The notes under the pieces are model-generated. The model saw nothing but the letters and a program-made list of their open reading frames with translations, was not told where the DNA came from and did not search any database. This document shows, in pieces, positions 55,823 through 64,000 of a stretch of 64,000 nt of DNA. Origin of the DNA: Ancylobacter moscoviensis (GTDB taxonomy: Bacteria; Pseudomonadota; Alphaproteobacteria; Rhizobiales; Xanthobacteraceae); assembly GCF_007559435.1 (NCBI RefSeq), contig NZ_VMBP01000001.1, positions 401,406 through 465,405 of the forward strand, in the 5' to 3' direction. The number at the start of each line of letters is the position of its first letter. Within the stretch, counting starts at the first letter, position 1. Made by a program: the position numbers and the translations under genes.

Positions 55823-57127
55823 ATGACGAAGCGGACCATCCTGCTCACGGCGGCCGCCCTTGTGGTCATCGGCGCCGTCGCCGTCGCAAGCGTGTTCTTC
55901 GGCGCCCTCGAGACGAGCGTGGTGTCGAAGGACGTCGACACGCCGCTGAGCGCGCAGGAGATGCAGCGCCTCGCCGAGCGCGGCGCCTATGTGGCGGTCG
56001 CCGCCGACTGCTACGCCTGCCACACGGCGAAGGACGGCCCGGCCTGGGCGGGCGGGCTCGCCTTCGAGACGCCCTTCGGCACGCTCTACGCGACCAACAT
56101 CTCGCCGGACAAGGAACACGGCATCGGCGCCTGGACGCGGGCGGAGTTCCACCGCTCGGTGCGCGACGGCGTGGCCAAGGGCGGCCGGCACCTCTACCCG
56201 GCCATGCCCTACGCCTCCTATCGCGAGATGACGGAGGAGGACGTCGACGCCGTCTACGCCTTCCTCATGACGCGCGAGCCGATGCCGGTCCCGAACCGCG
56301 AGAACCAGCTCTCCTTCCCCTTCAACATCCGCCAGTCGCTGACCTTCTGGAACCTCGTGAACCTGCGGCGCTCGGGCTTCGAGCCGGATCCCGCGCGCTC
56401 GGAGGTCTGGAACCGGGGCCGCTACGTCGTCGACGCGCTGGCCCATTGCGGCGAGTGCCACACGCCGCGCAACCTGCTGCAGGGCATGAAGCCCGGCGCC
56501 TATCTCGAAGGCGCGGTGATCGAGGGCGTGGAAGCCCCCGACATCACCAAAGAGGGCCTCACGCGGATGGGCTTCGACCCGGCGACGCTCGCCGCCTTCA
56601 TGAAATCGGGCGTCTCGGCGCAGGGCTCGATGACGCACCAGATGTTCGAGGTGGTCCATTTCTCCACCCAGTACCTGACCGACGACGACCTCAAGGCGAT
56701 GGCCGCCTATCTGTTCGACCTCGACGCGATGCCGGCCACCTCCACGCCGCCGCCGGCGCCCGCCCCGGTCGACGTGGCGCCGCCGGTCGCCAGCGCGGCG
56801 CGCAGCACCTATCTCAATCTGTGCGCCGGCTGCCACGGCGCGGAAGGGCAGGGCATCCCGCATGTCGCCGTGCCCCTGTCCACCAATGCCTCTCTGCGCC
56901 TGGAAAGCCCGCGCAACTTCGTGCGCGCGGTGCTCAACGGCATCCCCGCCCAGCGCTTTCCCGGGCTGGAGCGCATGGAGGCGATGCCGCCCTTCGCCGA
57001 CCTGCTCGACGACCGCGAGCTGGCCGATCTCACCAACTGGATGCGCGCCCGCTGGGGCGGCCGGCAGCCGGCTGTGACGCCCGAGGATATCGCGAAGCTG
57101 CGGGAGCGGGGACATGGGGGCTCCTGA
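55823..57127 (+). CDS. Three-haem cytochrome c subunit of molybdenum hydroxylase
   Basis: A 434-residue membrane-anchored periplasmic cytochrome. An N-terminal helix (about 5-28) is followed by three CxxCH sites: CYACH (63-67), CGECH (209-213) and CAGCH (334-338). This matches cytochrome subunits of membrane-bound alcohol, gluconate and aldehyde dehydrogenases. A Pro/Ala-rich linker (305-322) precedes the last haem domain. It lies 11 nt after the 2Fe-2S gene and would pass electrons to the respiratory chain in place of a FAD subunit. Confidence 0.93.
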   Translation: MTKRTILLTAAALVVIGAVAVASVFFGALETSVVSKDVDTPLSAQEMQRLAERGAYVAVAADCYACHTAKDGPAWAGGLAFETPFGTLYATNISPDKEHGIGAWTRAEFHRSVRDGVAKGGRHLYPAMPYASYREMTEEDVDAVYAFLMTREPMPVPNRENQLSFPFNIRQSLTFWNLVNLRRSGFEPDPARSEVWNRGRYVVDALAHCGECHTPRNLLQGMKPGAYLEGAVIEGVEAPDITKEGLTRMGFDPATLAAFMKSGVSAQGSMTHQMFEVVHFSTQYLTDDDLKAMAAYLFDLDAMPATSTPPPAPAPVDVAPPVASAARSTYLNLCAGCHGAEGQGIPHVAVPLSTNASLRLESPRNFVRAVLNGIPAQRFPGLERMEAMPPFADLLDDRELADLTNWMRARWGGRQPAVTPEDIAKLRERGHGGS

Positions 57128-57340
57128 GGCGGCCCCCGAGGGCAGCTCCTGAGGGCAGCTCCTGAGGGCTGACGCATCCTGTCCCAAAACGCGCGGAATA
57201 GAAGATACGTACCGTAAAGTGAGGCGCCCGGCTTGCCGGGGGACCGGACGACCCCCTACCGCTTTGAAGGTGCGGAACGCCGCGCCGGGCCCGACGAACG
57301 GGCGACGGCCGGCGGACTGTGCCGATCGGGGGGTACGATC
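57128..57340. other. Intergenic region with short repeats
   Basis: A 13-bp unit (gagggcagctcct) is repeated at 57138-57150 and 57151-57163 with a partial third copy, just after the cytochrome stop codon. A CCCGGC-TT-GCCGGG palindrome lies at 57227-57240. No gene is supported. Confidence 0.5.
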
Positions 57341-57829
57341 ATGATGAAGAGCAAGACCGCCACCGCCGCGCTGGGCTTCCTTCTGGCCTTCGGCCAGGCC
57401 GGATGGTCGTCGGACCTGCCGACCAAGGCGCCGGCCGCCGCGCCGGTGGCGCAGTCCGGCATCTGGGGCGCCATCGCCTATTCGCGCACGGACGGCAAGC
57501 ACGGCTTCTTCTGGGGCGCCGACAAGCGCCGCGAGGCGGAAGAGACCGCCTTCAAATATTGCGAGAACGCCGGCGGCAAGAGCTGCTCGGTCGTCACCGT
57601 GTTCCGCAATCACCGTCACTGGGACGACGATGACGGCAGCGGCTTCCCTTATAATCACTGCGCGGCGCTCGCCGTCGACGCGCAGGCTTCGCCGCTGTCG
57701 CCGGCCAACGCCTCGACCCCCTGGGCGGCGGCGTCGGCCACCACGCGCAAGGCCGCCGAGGACAAGGCGCTGAGCAAATGCGACGCGCGCGGCAGCACCT
57801 GCAAGATTCGCGAGTGGGTCTGCACCTGA
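57341..57829 (+). CDS. DUF4189 domain-containing exported protein
   Basis: A 162-residue protein with an N-terminal signal sequence (TATAALGFLLAFGQAGW). WGAIAYSRTDGKHGFFWGADKRREAEETAFKYC and the later NHCAALAV, AEDKALSKC and CKIREWVC match the DUF4189 pattern with conserved cysteines likely to form disulfides. Domain function is unknown. It starts at ATG 57341 and is a single-gene unit, convergent with an SDR gene. Confidence 0.82.
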   Translation: MMKSKTATAALGFLLAFGQAGWSSDLPTKAPAAAPVAQSGIWGAIAYSRTDGKHGFFWGADKRREAEETAFKYCENAGGKSCSVVTVFRNHRHWDDDDGSGFPYNHCAALAVDAQASPLSPANASTPWAAASATTRKAAEDKALSKCDARGSTCKIREWVCT

Positions 57830-57904
57830 GAGGCTGACGGCGGACACCGAGACGGCCGGCGGGGAGGGGCGCCCGCCCCCCGTCGGCGCTGCCGTCGCCG
57901 CCGC

Positions 57905-58819
57905 TCAGGCCGGCATCGCCGGCGTGAGCAGGTCGGACAGGCCGACCCGGCGCAGCATCTCCGCCCGCAGCCGGTCGAGCACCGCGAAGCCGACATCGGC
58001 GCCGTCCTGCGCCGGGTCGATATGGACCCGGAACGGCCGCTGGCCGAAGGGCGCGTCGACCACACGCACGATCGCCTCGGCCACCGCCGACACATCGGCA
58101 TCCGGCGGCACGATCTCCGCGAAGGCCTTCTGCACCTGCGCGCCGAAGCCGGCATAGGGCCCGGCCTCGTACTCGCCGGCCACCGCCTCGTCGGCCGGCG
58201 AGCCGGCATGGGCGAAGTGATGGGTGCCGGAGGTGAAGGCGCCGGGCACGACGATCGAGGTTTCGATGCCCCAGCGCGAAAGCTCGCGGGCATATTGCAC
58301 GGCGATGGCGTCCATCGCCGCCTTGGCGGCGAAATAGGGCGCCAGATAGGGCGGCGTGCCGCCCGCCGAGCTCGACGACGACACCCACACCAGCAGGCCC
58401 CGCCGGCGCGCGCGCAGATGCGGCAGCACGGCGCGGTTGACCCGCTGCGTGCCGAGCACGTTGCTGTCGTAAAGCTGGGCGTACTGCTCCGGGGTGAAGG
58501 CCTCGGCCGGGCCGAACGCCATGTGCCCGGCATTGTGCACGAGCACGTCGATGCGCCCGGCCTCGGCGATCACCCGCGCCACCGCCGCGTCGACCGAGGG
58601 CTGCGACTGCACGTCGAGCTCGACGGCGCGCAGGTCCGCGCCGCTCTCCCCGGCGAGGCGGGCGAACGTTTCGGCCGTGCCGGCATTGCGCCCGGCGATG
58701 TCGCGCATCGAGGCGTAGACGGTGTGCCCGTCCCGCGCCAAGGCTTCGGCGGTCAGCCGGCCGAAGCCGCTGGACGCGCCGGTGATGAGCACGATCTTGC
58801 GGTCCGTGCTGCGTTCCAT
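57905..58819 (-). CDS. SDR family oxidoreductase (classical, with longer C-terminus)
   Basis: A 304-residue short-chain dehydrogenase. TGASSGFG (residues 13-20) binds NAD(P), NAG follows near 95, and the active-site serine and YFAAK tyrosine-lysine pair are intact. The ATG at 58819 was chosen because the Rossmann strand starts ten residues later. It lies 28 nt after a second SDR gene on the same strand, so the two are probably cotranscribed. Substrate unknown. Confidence 0.88.
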   Translation of the reverse strand: MERSTDRKIVLITGASSGFGRLTAEALARDGHTVYASMRDIAGRNAGTAETFARLAGESGADLRAVELDVQSQPSVDAAVARVIAEAGRIDVLVHNAGHMAFGPAEAFTPEQYAQLYDSNVLGTQRVNRAVLPHLRARRRGLLVWVSSSSSAGGTPPYLAPYFAAKAAMDAIAVQYARELSRWGIETSIVVPGAFTSGTHHFAHAGSPADEAVAGEYEAGPYAGFGAQVQKAFAEIVPPDADVSAVAEAIVRVVDAPFGQRPFRVHIDPAQDGADVGFAVLDRLRAEMLRRVGLSDLLTPAMPA

Positions 58820-58847
58820 GGGACTGTCCTTTCGCGTTCCGGGCCGC

Positions 58848-59588
58848 TCAGTCCATGCCGCCATTGGCGCGCAGGACCTGGCCGTTGACCCAGCCGCCCT
58901 CGGGGCCGGCGAGGAAGGAGACGACGGCGGCGATGTCCTCCGGCGTGCCCAGCCGCTCCAGCGGGTTCATCTTCGCCATGCGGTCGATCAGCTCGGGCGA
59001 CTTGCCGTCGAGGAACAGCGCGGTCGCGGTCGGACCCGGCGCCACCGCGTTGACGGTGATGGAGCGCCCGCGCATCTCCTTCGACATGACCGCCGTCAGC
59101 GCCTCGACCGCCGCCTTGGTGGCGGAATAGACGCCGTATTTCTCCAGCCGCAGGCCGATGACCGAGGTGGAGAAATTGATGATCCGCCCGCCCTCGCGCA
59201 GCCGCTTGCCGGCCTCGCGCAGGGCGTTGAACGTGCCCTTCAGGTTGACCGCGACGTGGCTGTCGAACAGCGCGTCGTCGGCCTCCGCAATGGCGGCGAG
59301 CTTCATGATGCCGGCATTGTTCACCAGCACGTCGACGCCGCCGAACGCCGCCTCGGCGCTGTCGAAGACGCGGCGCATGGCGGCCGGATCGCTCACATCG
59401 GCCTGCGCGGCGACCGCACGGCCGCCCGCCGCCTCGATCTTGCGCACCAGCGCCTCGGCTTCCGCCGCGCCGCCCGCATAATTGACGACGACGACGAAGC
59501 CGTCGCGCGCCAGCCGCTCGGCCACCGCCGCGCCGATGCCCCGCGAGGCACCGGTGACGATCGCCACCTTCCGATGATCGGTGTTCAT
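58848..59588 (-). CDS. SDR family oxidoreductase (FabG-like)
   Basis: A 246-residue short-chain dehydrogenase. TGASRGIG, NNAGI, the serine of INFSTSVIG and YSATK are all present, with the typical C-terminal GGWVNGQVLRANGG. It is first in a two-SDR unit and divergent from a LysR gene 120 nt away, which probably controls it. Many such SDR-LysR pairs handle small ketones or quinones, but the substrate is not predictable. Confidence 0.9.
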   Translation of the reverse strand: MNTDHRKVAIVTGASRGIGAAVAERLARDGFVVVVNYAGGAAEAEALVRKIEAAGGRAVAAQADVSDPAAMRRVFDSAEAAFGGVDVLVNNAGIMKLAAIAEADDALFDSHVAVNLKGTFNALREAGKRLREGGRIINFSTSVIGLRLEKYGVYSATKAAVEALTAVMSKEMRGRSITVNAVAPGPTATALFLDGKSPELIDRMAKMNPLERLGTPEDIAAVVSFLAGPEGGWVNGQVLRANGGMD

Positions 59589-59708
59589 GATGTCCTCCAT
59601 TGCTCGGTCGCCACCACGGCGACGGGGTGGATATGCCACCTGTCCCGGATGAGATAATCGCGTTAGTTTCGGCATTTCTATTCAATCAGAACGAACAATG
59701 GTGGCGCC

Positions 59709-60632
59709 ATGGACCGCCTCGACGCGATGCGCCTGTTCACCCGGATCGTGGAGCGGCGCAGCTTCACCGAGGCCGCGCACGACATGGACGTGCCGCGCTC
59801 CACCGTGACCACCGTCATCAAGCAGATGGAGGAGCGGCTCGGCGTGCGCCTGCTCCAGCGCACCACCCGCACCGTGCGCCCGACCCTCGACGGCGAGGCA
59901 TGGTACCGCCGCTGCCTCGCCATACTCGACGACGTGGAGGACGCGGAGGGCGCCTTCGGCAATGCCGAGCCGAAGGGCATGCTGCGCATCGACGTGCAGG
60001 GGACCATCGCCCGGCACTTCCTCCTGCCGGGATTGCCCGATTTCTTCGCCCGCCATCCCGGGATCGAGCTGTCGATGAGCGAGCGCGACCGCTGGGTCGA
60101 TCCGGTGCAGGAGGGCGTGGACTGCGTGCTGCGCTATGGCGAGCTGCCGGCGAGCGACCTCGCCGCGCGGCGGGTGGCGACGCTGGAGCGCCTGACCTGC
60201 GCCGCGCCTTCCTATCTGGAGCGCTTCGGCACGCCGGCCACCCTCGACGATCTGGCCGGGCACCGCATCGTCGGCATCCGGCTCCTGAGCTCGGGGGCGC
60301 TGACGCCGGTCGCGTTCCAGGTCGGCGGCACGCTGCGCCGGATCGAGCTGCCGGCGCCCTTCTCCGTCACCGGGCCGGAGAGCTATCTGCTCGGCGTCCG
60401 GCTCGGGCTCGGCCTCGCCCAGGTGCCGCGCTTCCATGTCGAGAAGGAACTGGCGAGCGGGGCGCTGGTCGAACTGCTCGCCGACACCCCGCCGCCCCCG
60501 GCGCCGGTCTCGCTGCTCTATCCGCGCAGCCGCCAACTCTCCCCGCGCGTGCGGGTCTTCCTCGACTGGGCCGCCGGCCGCTTCGCCGGCCATGGCGGGC
60601 CGGGCGATCCGCGCCGAGGCGCGGTCAAATAG
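59709..60632 (+). CDS. LysR family regulator, CrgA/YafC-like
   Basis: A 307-residue LysR protein. MDRLDAMRLFTRIVERRSFTEAA and the following VPRSTVTTVIKQMEERLGVRL form the helix-turn-helix; GMLRIDVQGTIARHFLLPGLPDF begins the effector domain. It is divergent from the SDR pair. It is similar in type to the LysR protein at 2618. Confidence 0.9.
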   Translation: MDRLDAMRLFTRIVERRSFTEAAHDMDVPRSTVTTVIKQMEERLGVRLLQRTTRTVRPTLDGEAWYRRCLAILDDVEDAEGAFGNAEPKGMLRIDVQGTIARHFLLPGLPDFFARHPGIELSMSERDRWVDPVQEGVDCVLRYGELPASDLAARRVATLERLTCAAPSYLERFGTPATLDDLAGHRIVGIRLLSSGALTPVAFQVGGTLRRIELPAPFSVTGPESYLLGVRLGLGLAQVPRFHVEKELASGALVELLADTPPPPAPVSLLYPRSRQLSPRVRVFLDWAAGRFAGHGGPGDPRRGAVK

Positions 60633-60725
60633 ACGAAGCAGGCGGCTGCGATTATCGTCCCGGCGGGATGCTTCGCCTCAGCATCTTCGTGCCCGTCTCG
60701 GCCCCGCAGGTGAAGGAAAACAGGG

Positions 60726-61154
60726 ATGATCGCCGCTTCTGTCAAATTATCCGCATTCGCTATCACGATATCACTTCTTGCCGCGGGAACGGCGGCGCCT
60801 GTCCGGGCGTCCGATGACTGCGCGAATGCGAGCGCCCAGTCGACGATGACCGAATGCTACGGCAAGGCCCTCGCCGCCATCGACAAGGAGCTGAACGAGA
60901 ACTTCCGCAAGATCGAGAAGCGGCTCGGCGACGATGCCGATACCCGGAAGCGGCTGGTCGCCGCCGAGCGCGCCTGGGTGGCGTTCCGCGACGCCGAATG
61001 CGGCTTCTCCACCTCAGCGGCGGAGGGCGGCAGCCTCTACCCGATGACGCTCGCCATCTGCCGGACGGAGCTGACGCGGCAGCGCAACGAGCAGCTCAAG
61101 GCCTATCTCGCATGCGAGGAAGGCGATGTGAGCTGCCCGGTGCCGCCGCAATAG
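60726..61154 (+). CDS. LprI/DUF1311 family exported protein
   Basis: A 142-residue protein with a signal peptide (ISLLAAGTAAPVRASDD). DCANASAQSTMTECYGKALAAIDKELNENF and RAWVAFRDAECGF match the lysozyme-inhibitor LprI N-terminal-like domain with its paired cysteines. The function in proteobacteria is mostly unproven; some relatives inhibit lysozyme. It stands alone between the LysR and AraC genes. Confidence 0.85.
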   Translation: MIAASVKLSAFAITISLLAAGTAAPVRASDDCANASAQSTMTECYGKALAAIDKELNENFRKIEKRLGDDADTRKRLVAAERAWVAFRDAECGFSTSAAEGGSLYPMTLAICRTELTRQRNEQLKAYLACEEGDVSCPVPPQ

Positions 61155-61226
61155 CGCGCGGGCTGTCGACAGGGCGTTGTGGACGGCCTAGTAATCGGGA
61201 AGCTGAGATCATTATGGATCGTCCCG

Positions 61227-62159
61227 ATGGATCCCCTGAGCGACATCATCGCGCTGCTGCGGCCCCATACCGCGATCTCCAAGCCGATCACCGGGCGGGG
61301 CCGCTGGGGCGTGCGCTACGCCGCCCATGACGCGCCCGGCTTCACCCTCATCCTGAAGGGCGAATGCTGGATTGCCTTCGAGGGCCGGGAGCCGATGGCG
61401 CTGCGCGAGGGGGATTTCCTCCTGCTGCCCTCCACCCCGGCCTTCACGCTGAGCAGCCATCCGGGCGTCGAGGGCGTGCCGCGCGCGCCGATGGAGGTGG
61501 CCGTCCGGCACGGCGAGGCGGAGGGCGCGGCGGACTTCGAATCGCTCGGCGGCACGTTCCGCATCGAGCCGGTCAACGCGCCGCTGCTGCTGGCGCTGCT
61601 GCCGCGCCTGATCCACATCCCCGCCGCGCACGGGCGGACCGGCCGGCTCGGCCGCATGATCGGGCTGATCATGGAGGAATGCGCCAGCGAGGAACCCGGC
61701 CGCGAGATGGTGCTCCAGCGCCTGCTCGAAGTGCTGCTCGTCGAGGCGCTCCGCTGGCAGGGCATCGCGGCGGCCGACGGCCGGGCCGGGCTTCTCAGCG
61801 GCCTGCGCGACCCCGCCCTCGCCCGCGCCCTGCGCGCCCTGCATGCGGATGTCCGGGCCGGCTGGACGGTGGCGGATCTCGCCAGGATCGCCGGACAGTC
61901 CCGCTCCGCCTTCGCCGCCCGCTTCGGCGAGGTCCTCGGCTGCGGGCCGATCGAATATCTCGCCCGCTGGCGGATGGCGCTCGCCAAGGATGCGCTGATC
62001 CGGGGAACGAAGACGCTGGAAGGGATCGCCGGCGAGATCGGCTACGAATCCGCCAGTGCCTTCAGCACGGCGTTCCGCAAGCGGCTGGGCTGCCCGCCGG
62101 GAAAATTCGCCCGCACCGGCGGTGGGGCCGTGCCGTTTTCTGGACAGTTGGAAATTTAG
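61227..62159 (+). CDS. AraC family regulator with Cupin_6 sensor domain
   Basis: A 310-residue regulator. The N-terminal cupin (GRGRWGVRYAAHDAPGFTLILKGECW) is followed by a C-terminal double helix-turn-helix (WTVADLARIAGQSRSAFAARFGEVLG and IAGEIGYESASAFSTAFRKRLG). The start at 61227 was taken since cupin homology begins there. Cupin_6 AraC proteins commonly regulate an adjacent SDR or oxidoreductase gene, here at 62237 on the same strand. Confidence 0.9.
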   Translation: MDPLSDIIALLRPHTAISKPITGRGRWGVRYAAHDAPGFTLILKGECWIAFEGREPMALREGDFLLLPSTPAFTLSSHPGVEGVPRAPMEVAVRHGEAEGAADFESLGGTFRIEPVNAPLLLALLPRLIHIPAAHGRTGRLGRMIGLIMEECASEEPGREMVLQRLLEVLLVEALRWQGIAAADGRAGLLSGLRDPALARALRALHADVRAGWTVADLARIAGQSRSAFAARFGEVLGCGPIEYLARWRMALAKDALIRGTKTLEGIAGEIGYESASAFSTAFRKRLGCPPGKFARTGGGAVPFSGQLEI

Positions 62160-62236
62160 TCTGGACTTCGGATTATGTATCGTCCGATCATTCGGCCTTA
62201 ACAAGAGGCCCATCCCCAGAACGGATGGAGCCCCCG

Positions 62237-62986
62237 ATGCCCACGATACTGATCACCGGCACCTCTTCCGGCTACGGCCGGGAAACCGCCCGCCGCTTCC
62301 TGGCCGAAGGCTGGAATGTCGTCGCCACCATGCGCACGCCGGACGCCGATGTCCTGCCGCGTTCGGAGAGGCTGAGAATCCTCCCGCTCGACGTGACCCG
62401 CGCGGAGAGCATCGCCGCGGCCGTCGAGGCCGCGGGGCCCATCGACGCGCTGGTCAACAATGCCGGCATCGGCGTGGTCGGCGCCTTCGAGGCCACGCCG
62501 ATGGCGCATATCCGCAAGATCTTCGACACCAACACCTTCGGCGTGATGGCCATGTGCCAGGCGGTGATCCCGCAGATGCGCGCGCGCCGGGCCGGGGTCA
62601 TCGTGAACGTGACCTCGACCGTCACCCTCGCCGCCATGCCGCTGGCGGCGGCATACACGGCCAGCAAGCAGGCGATCGAAGGCTTCACCGGCTCGCTCGC
62701 CCATGAGCTCGGCCACTTCGACATCCGCGCCAAGCTGGTGGAGCCGGGATACGGCCCGACGACCCGCTTCGCGCAGAACACCGGCGTCCGCATCGAGGAT
62801 CTCATCCCCGCCGCCTATGCCGATTTCGCGGCGCCGATCTTCGCCGGCTTCGCCCATCCGGCGCTGACCACCAAGGAGACGGACGTCGCCGAGGCGGTGT
62901 GGGCCGCCGTCAACGACACGACCGGCCGGCTCCACTTTCCCGGCGGAGCGGATGCGGCGGCCCTGCACGAGGCCCGCTTCGGCTGA
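62237..62986 (+). CDS. SDR family oxidoreductase
   Basis: A 249-residue short-chain dehydrogenase. TGTSSGYG near the N-terminus, NNAGIG, the serine region NVTSTVT and YTASK are intact. ATG 62237 was preferred because GGAG stands 6 nt upstream; an ATG at 62225 would add four residues. It is downstream of the AraC gene with a 77-nt gap and is the probable target of that regulator. Confidence 0.88.
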   Translation: MPTILITGTSSGYGRETARRFLAEGWNVVATMRTPDADVLPRSERLRILPLDVTRAESIAAAVEAAGPIDALVNNAGIGVVGAFEATPMAHIRKIFDTNTFGVMAMCQAVIPQMRARRAGVIVNVTSTVTLAAMPLAAAYTASKQAIEGFTGSLAHELGHFDIRAKLVEPGYGPTTRFAQNTGVRIEDLIPAAYADFAAPIFAGFAHPALTTKETDVAEAVWAAVNDTTGRLHFPGGADAAALHEARFG

Positions 62987-63085
62987 GGGACGGGTTCCGG
63001 CGGACGCGGCCGTGGCCGGCTATCGGCGCGCCCGGCCGCCATCGCCGTTCCTTCGGCACGCCCTCTTGCCGCGCCGCTCGTGCGC

Positions 63086-63112
63086 ATATATGGAATATAT
63101 ACGAAATATATA
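63086..63112. repeat. Three phased ATATAT blocks before the ParD-like gene
   Basis: ATATAT cores at 63086-63091, 63095-63101 and 63106-63112, about one helical turn apart, in an otherwise very G+C-rich region. It may be the -10 region and an operator for the ribbon-helix-helix protein encoded 12 nt downstream. Confidence 0.45.
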
Positions 63113-63123
63113 GGAGCGGTCGC

Positions 63124-63336
63124 GTGGGGATCGTCAATATCGAGGATGAGCTGCACGAGCAGCTGCGGCGGGCGAGCCGGGCCTCCTTTCGCTCGATCAA
63201 CGCCCAGGCGGCGTTCTGGATCAGGATCGGCATGCTCTGCGAGCTGAACCCCGGCCTTACCTTCCAGGAGCTGGTGGCGCGCGAGCTGAAGGAGGCGGGC
63301 GTCGACGCCCGGGCTCTCCCGACGGCGGCGGCATGA
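63124..63336 (+). CDS. ParD-like antitoxin-family protein
   Basis: A 70-residue protein starting at GTG 63124 with an AGGAG box 9 nt upstream. GIVNIEDELHEQLRRASRASFRSINAQAAFWIRIGM matches the ParD_like family (PF11903), a ribbon-helix-helix relative. The next gene is not a ParE toxin but a methionine aminopeptidase, overlapping by 4 nt. This ParD_like-map pairing recurs in proteobacteria to my knowledge; its purpose is unclear. Confidence 0.8.
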   Translation: MGIVNIEDELHEQLRRASRASFRSINAQAAFWIRIGMLCELNPGLTFQELVARELKEAGVDARALPTAAA

Positions 63337-64000
63337 CGAAGACGCCGGCCGAAATCGAACTCCTCGCCGAGTCGGGGCGCCTGCTCGCCTCGGTGTTCGC
63401 CTATCTGGACGGGCAGCCGCTCGCCGGATCGACCACGCTGCAGGTCAACGACCTCGTCGAGGCCTTCATCGTCGACCGGCTCGGCGCCCGGCCCGCCAGC
63501 AAGGGCCAGTACGGCTATGGCTTCGTGCTGAACAGTTCGAGGAACGAGGTCGTCTGCCACGGCGTGCCGTCGAAGGACGAGATCCTGCAGGACGGCGACA
63601 TCGTCAATTTCGACATCACGCTCGAGAAGGACGGCTATATCGCCGATTCCAGCAAGACCTTCCTCATCGGCAACGTCGCGCCGGCGGCGCGGCAACTCGT
63701 GCGCGCCACTTATGAGGCCATGTGGAAGGGTATCCGCGCCGTGCGGCCGGGAGCGCGGCTCGGCGACATCGGTCACGCCATCGAGCGGCACGCGAAGCGG
63801 AACGGCTATTCGGTGGTGCACGACTATTGTGGCCACGGCATCGGGCGGGAGATGCACGAAGCCCCGAATGTGCTGCATTTCGGCAAGCCCGGAACCGGCC
63901 TCGCCCTGCGCGAGGGCATGGTGTTCACGATCGAGCCCATGCTCAATCAAGGGCGCCGGACGGTGCGGACCGAGGAGGACGGATGGACCGTCGTCACCAC
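63333..64000 (+). CDS. map: Type I methionine aminopeptidase (3' end beyond window)
   Basis: The first 222 residues are present. Motifs are CHGVPS (substrate His), NFDITLEKDG and ADSSKTF (two metal aspartates), CGHGIGREMHEAP (metal His), TIEPM (metal Glu) and TEEDGWT (final Glu). The enzyme removes the initiator methionine. The usual GDTSRTF segment reads ADSSKTF here, a small departure. The ATG at 63333 overlaps the ParD-like stop, so the two are translationally coupled. This is probably a second, non-housekeeping map copy. Confidence 0.9.
   Translation, partial: MTKTPAEIELLAESGRLLASVFAYLDGQPLAGSTTLQVNDLVEAFIVDRLGARPASKGQYGYGFVLNSSRNEVVCHGVPSKDEILQDGDIVNFDITLEKDGYIADSSKTFLIGNVAPAARQLVRATYEAMWKGIRAVRPGARLGDIGHAIERHAKRNGYSVVHDYCGHGIGREMHEAPNVLHFGKPGTGLALREGMVFTIEPMLNQGRRTVRTEEDGWTVVT

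Noticed and set aside
57838..57904. Bidirectional terminator between the DUF4189 and SDR genes
   Set aside because: The G- and C-rich tracts can pair only imperfectly and no T run follows on either strand.
63124..64000. Type II toxin-antitoxin system
   Set aside because: The downstream partner is clearly methionine aminopeptidase with all metal ligands; no ParE-like toxin is present.

Overview
The window is G+C-rich chromosomal DNA (about two thirds G+C by eye), densely coding, with no rRNA, tRNA, CRISPR array or recognisable insertion sequence. Twin-arginine-exported binding proteins, many ABC importers, AcoR-type sigma-54 activators and abundant LysR, SDR and flavoprotein genes suggest an alphaproteobacterium of the Hyphomicrobiales, perhaps Xanthobacteraceae-like. 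That placement is inference from gene content.

Left part (1-7893): a TetR N-terminus next to a divergent hydrolase, then a CatD/CatE-like pair (DoxX plus ring-cleaving VOC dioxygenase) with a LysR gene. A QorB-like quinone reductase diverges from an HxlR repressor that has one candidate redox cysteine. Together these look like a catechol/quinone defence locus. A beta-CASP nuclease and an AMP-phosphorylase-like enzyme follow, overlapping by 4 nt.

Central part (7910-38128): about 30 kb of catabolic and transport genes that looks like one sigma-54 regulon. It holds two polyamine-type ABC importers (one with its two permeases fused), two AcoR-type activators, three GMC alcohol dehydrogenases, two DadA-like and one PuuB-like amine oxidases, an aldonolactone-oxidase-like enzyme, two luciferase-like (LLM) monooxygenases, a RidA deaminase, an aldehyde dehydrogenase, a flavin reductase and an MFS transporter. 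Six good and two weaker -24/-12 promoters (TGGCAYG-N4-TTGC type) precede these operons, and recurrent TCTCA/TGAGA inverted repeats lie upstream of them. The gene set suggests uptake and stepwise oxidation of an amino-alcohol or amine whose identity cannot be read from the sequence.

Middle right (38146-50844): a YnfL/YnfM-like LysR-MFS pair, the RNA-binding protein Tex, a BMP-family ABC importer with a flavin reductase, and a GntR regulator divergent from a small ribbon-helix-helix gene and a DUF1989 (urea carboxylase-associated) gene. An 18-bp palindrome overlaps the -10 of both GntR-flanking promoters.

Right part (50886-64000): a short tandem repeat, an unrecognised exported protein, a periplasmic molybdenum hydroxylase (Mo subunit, 2Fe-2S subunit, three-haem cytochrome c) and a DUF4189 protein. 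Then come SDR oxidoreductases with LysR and AraC regulators, an LprI-like protein, and a ParD-like gene overlapping a methionine aminopeptidase that runs off the window end.
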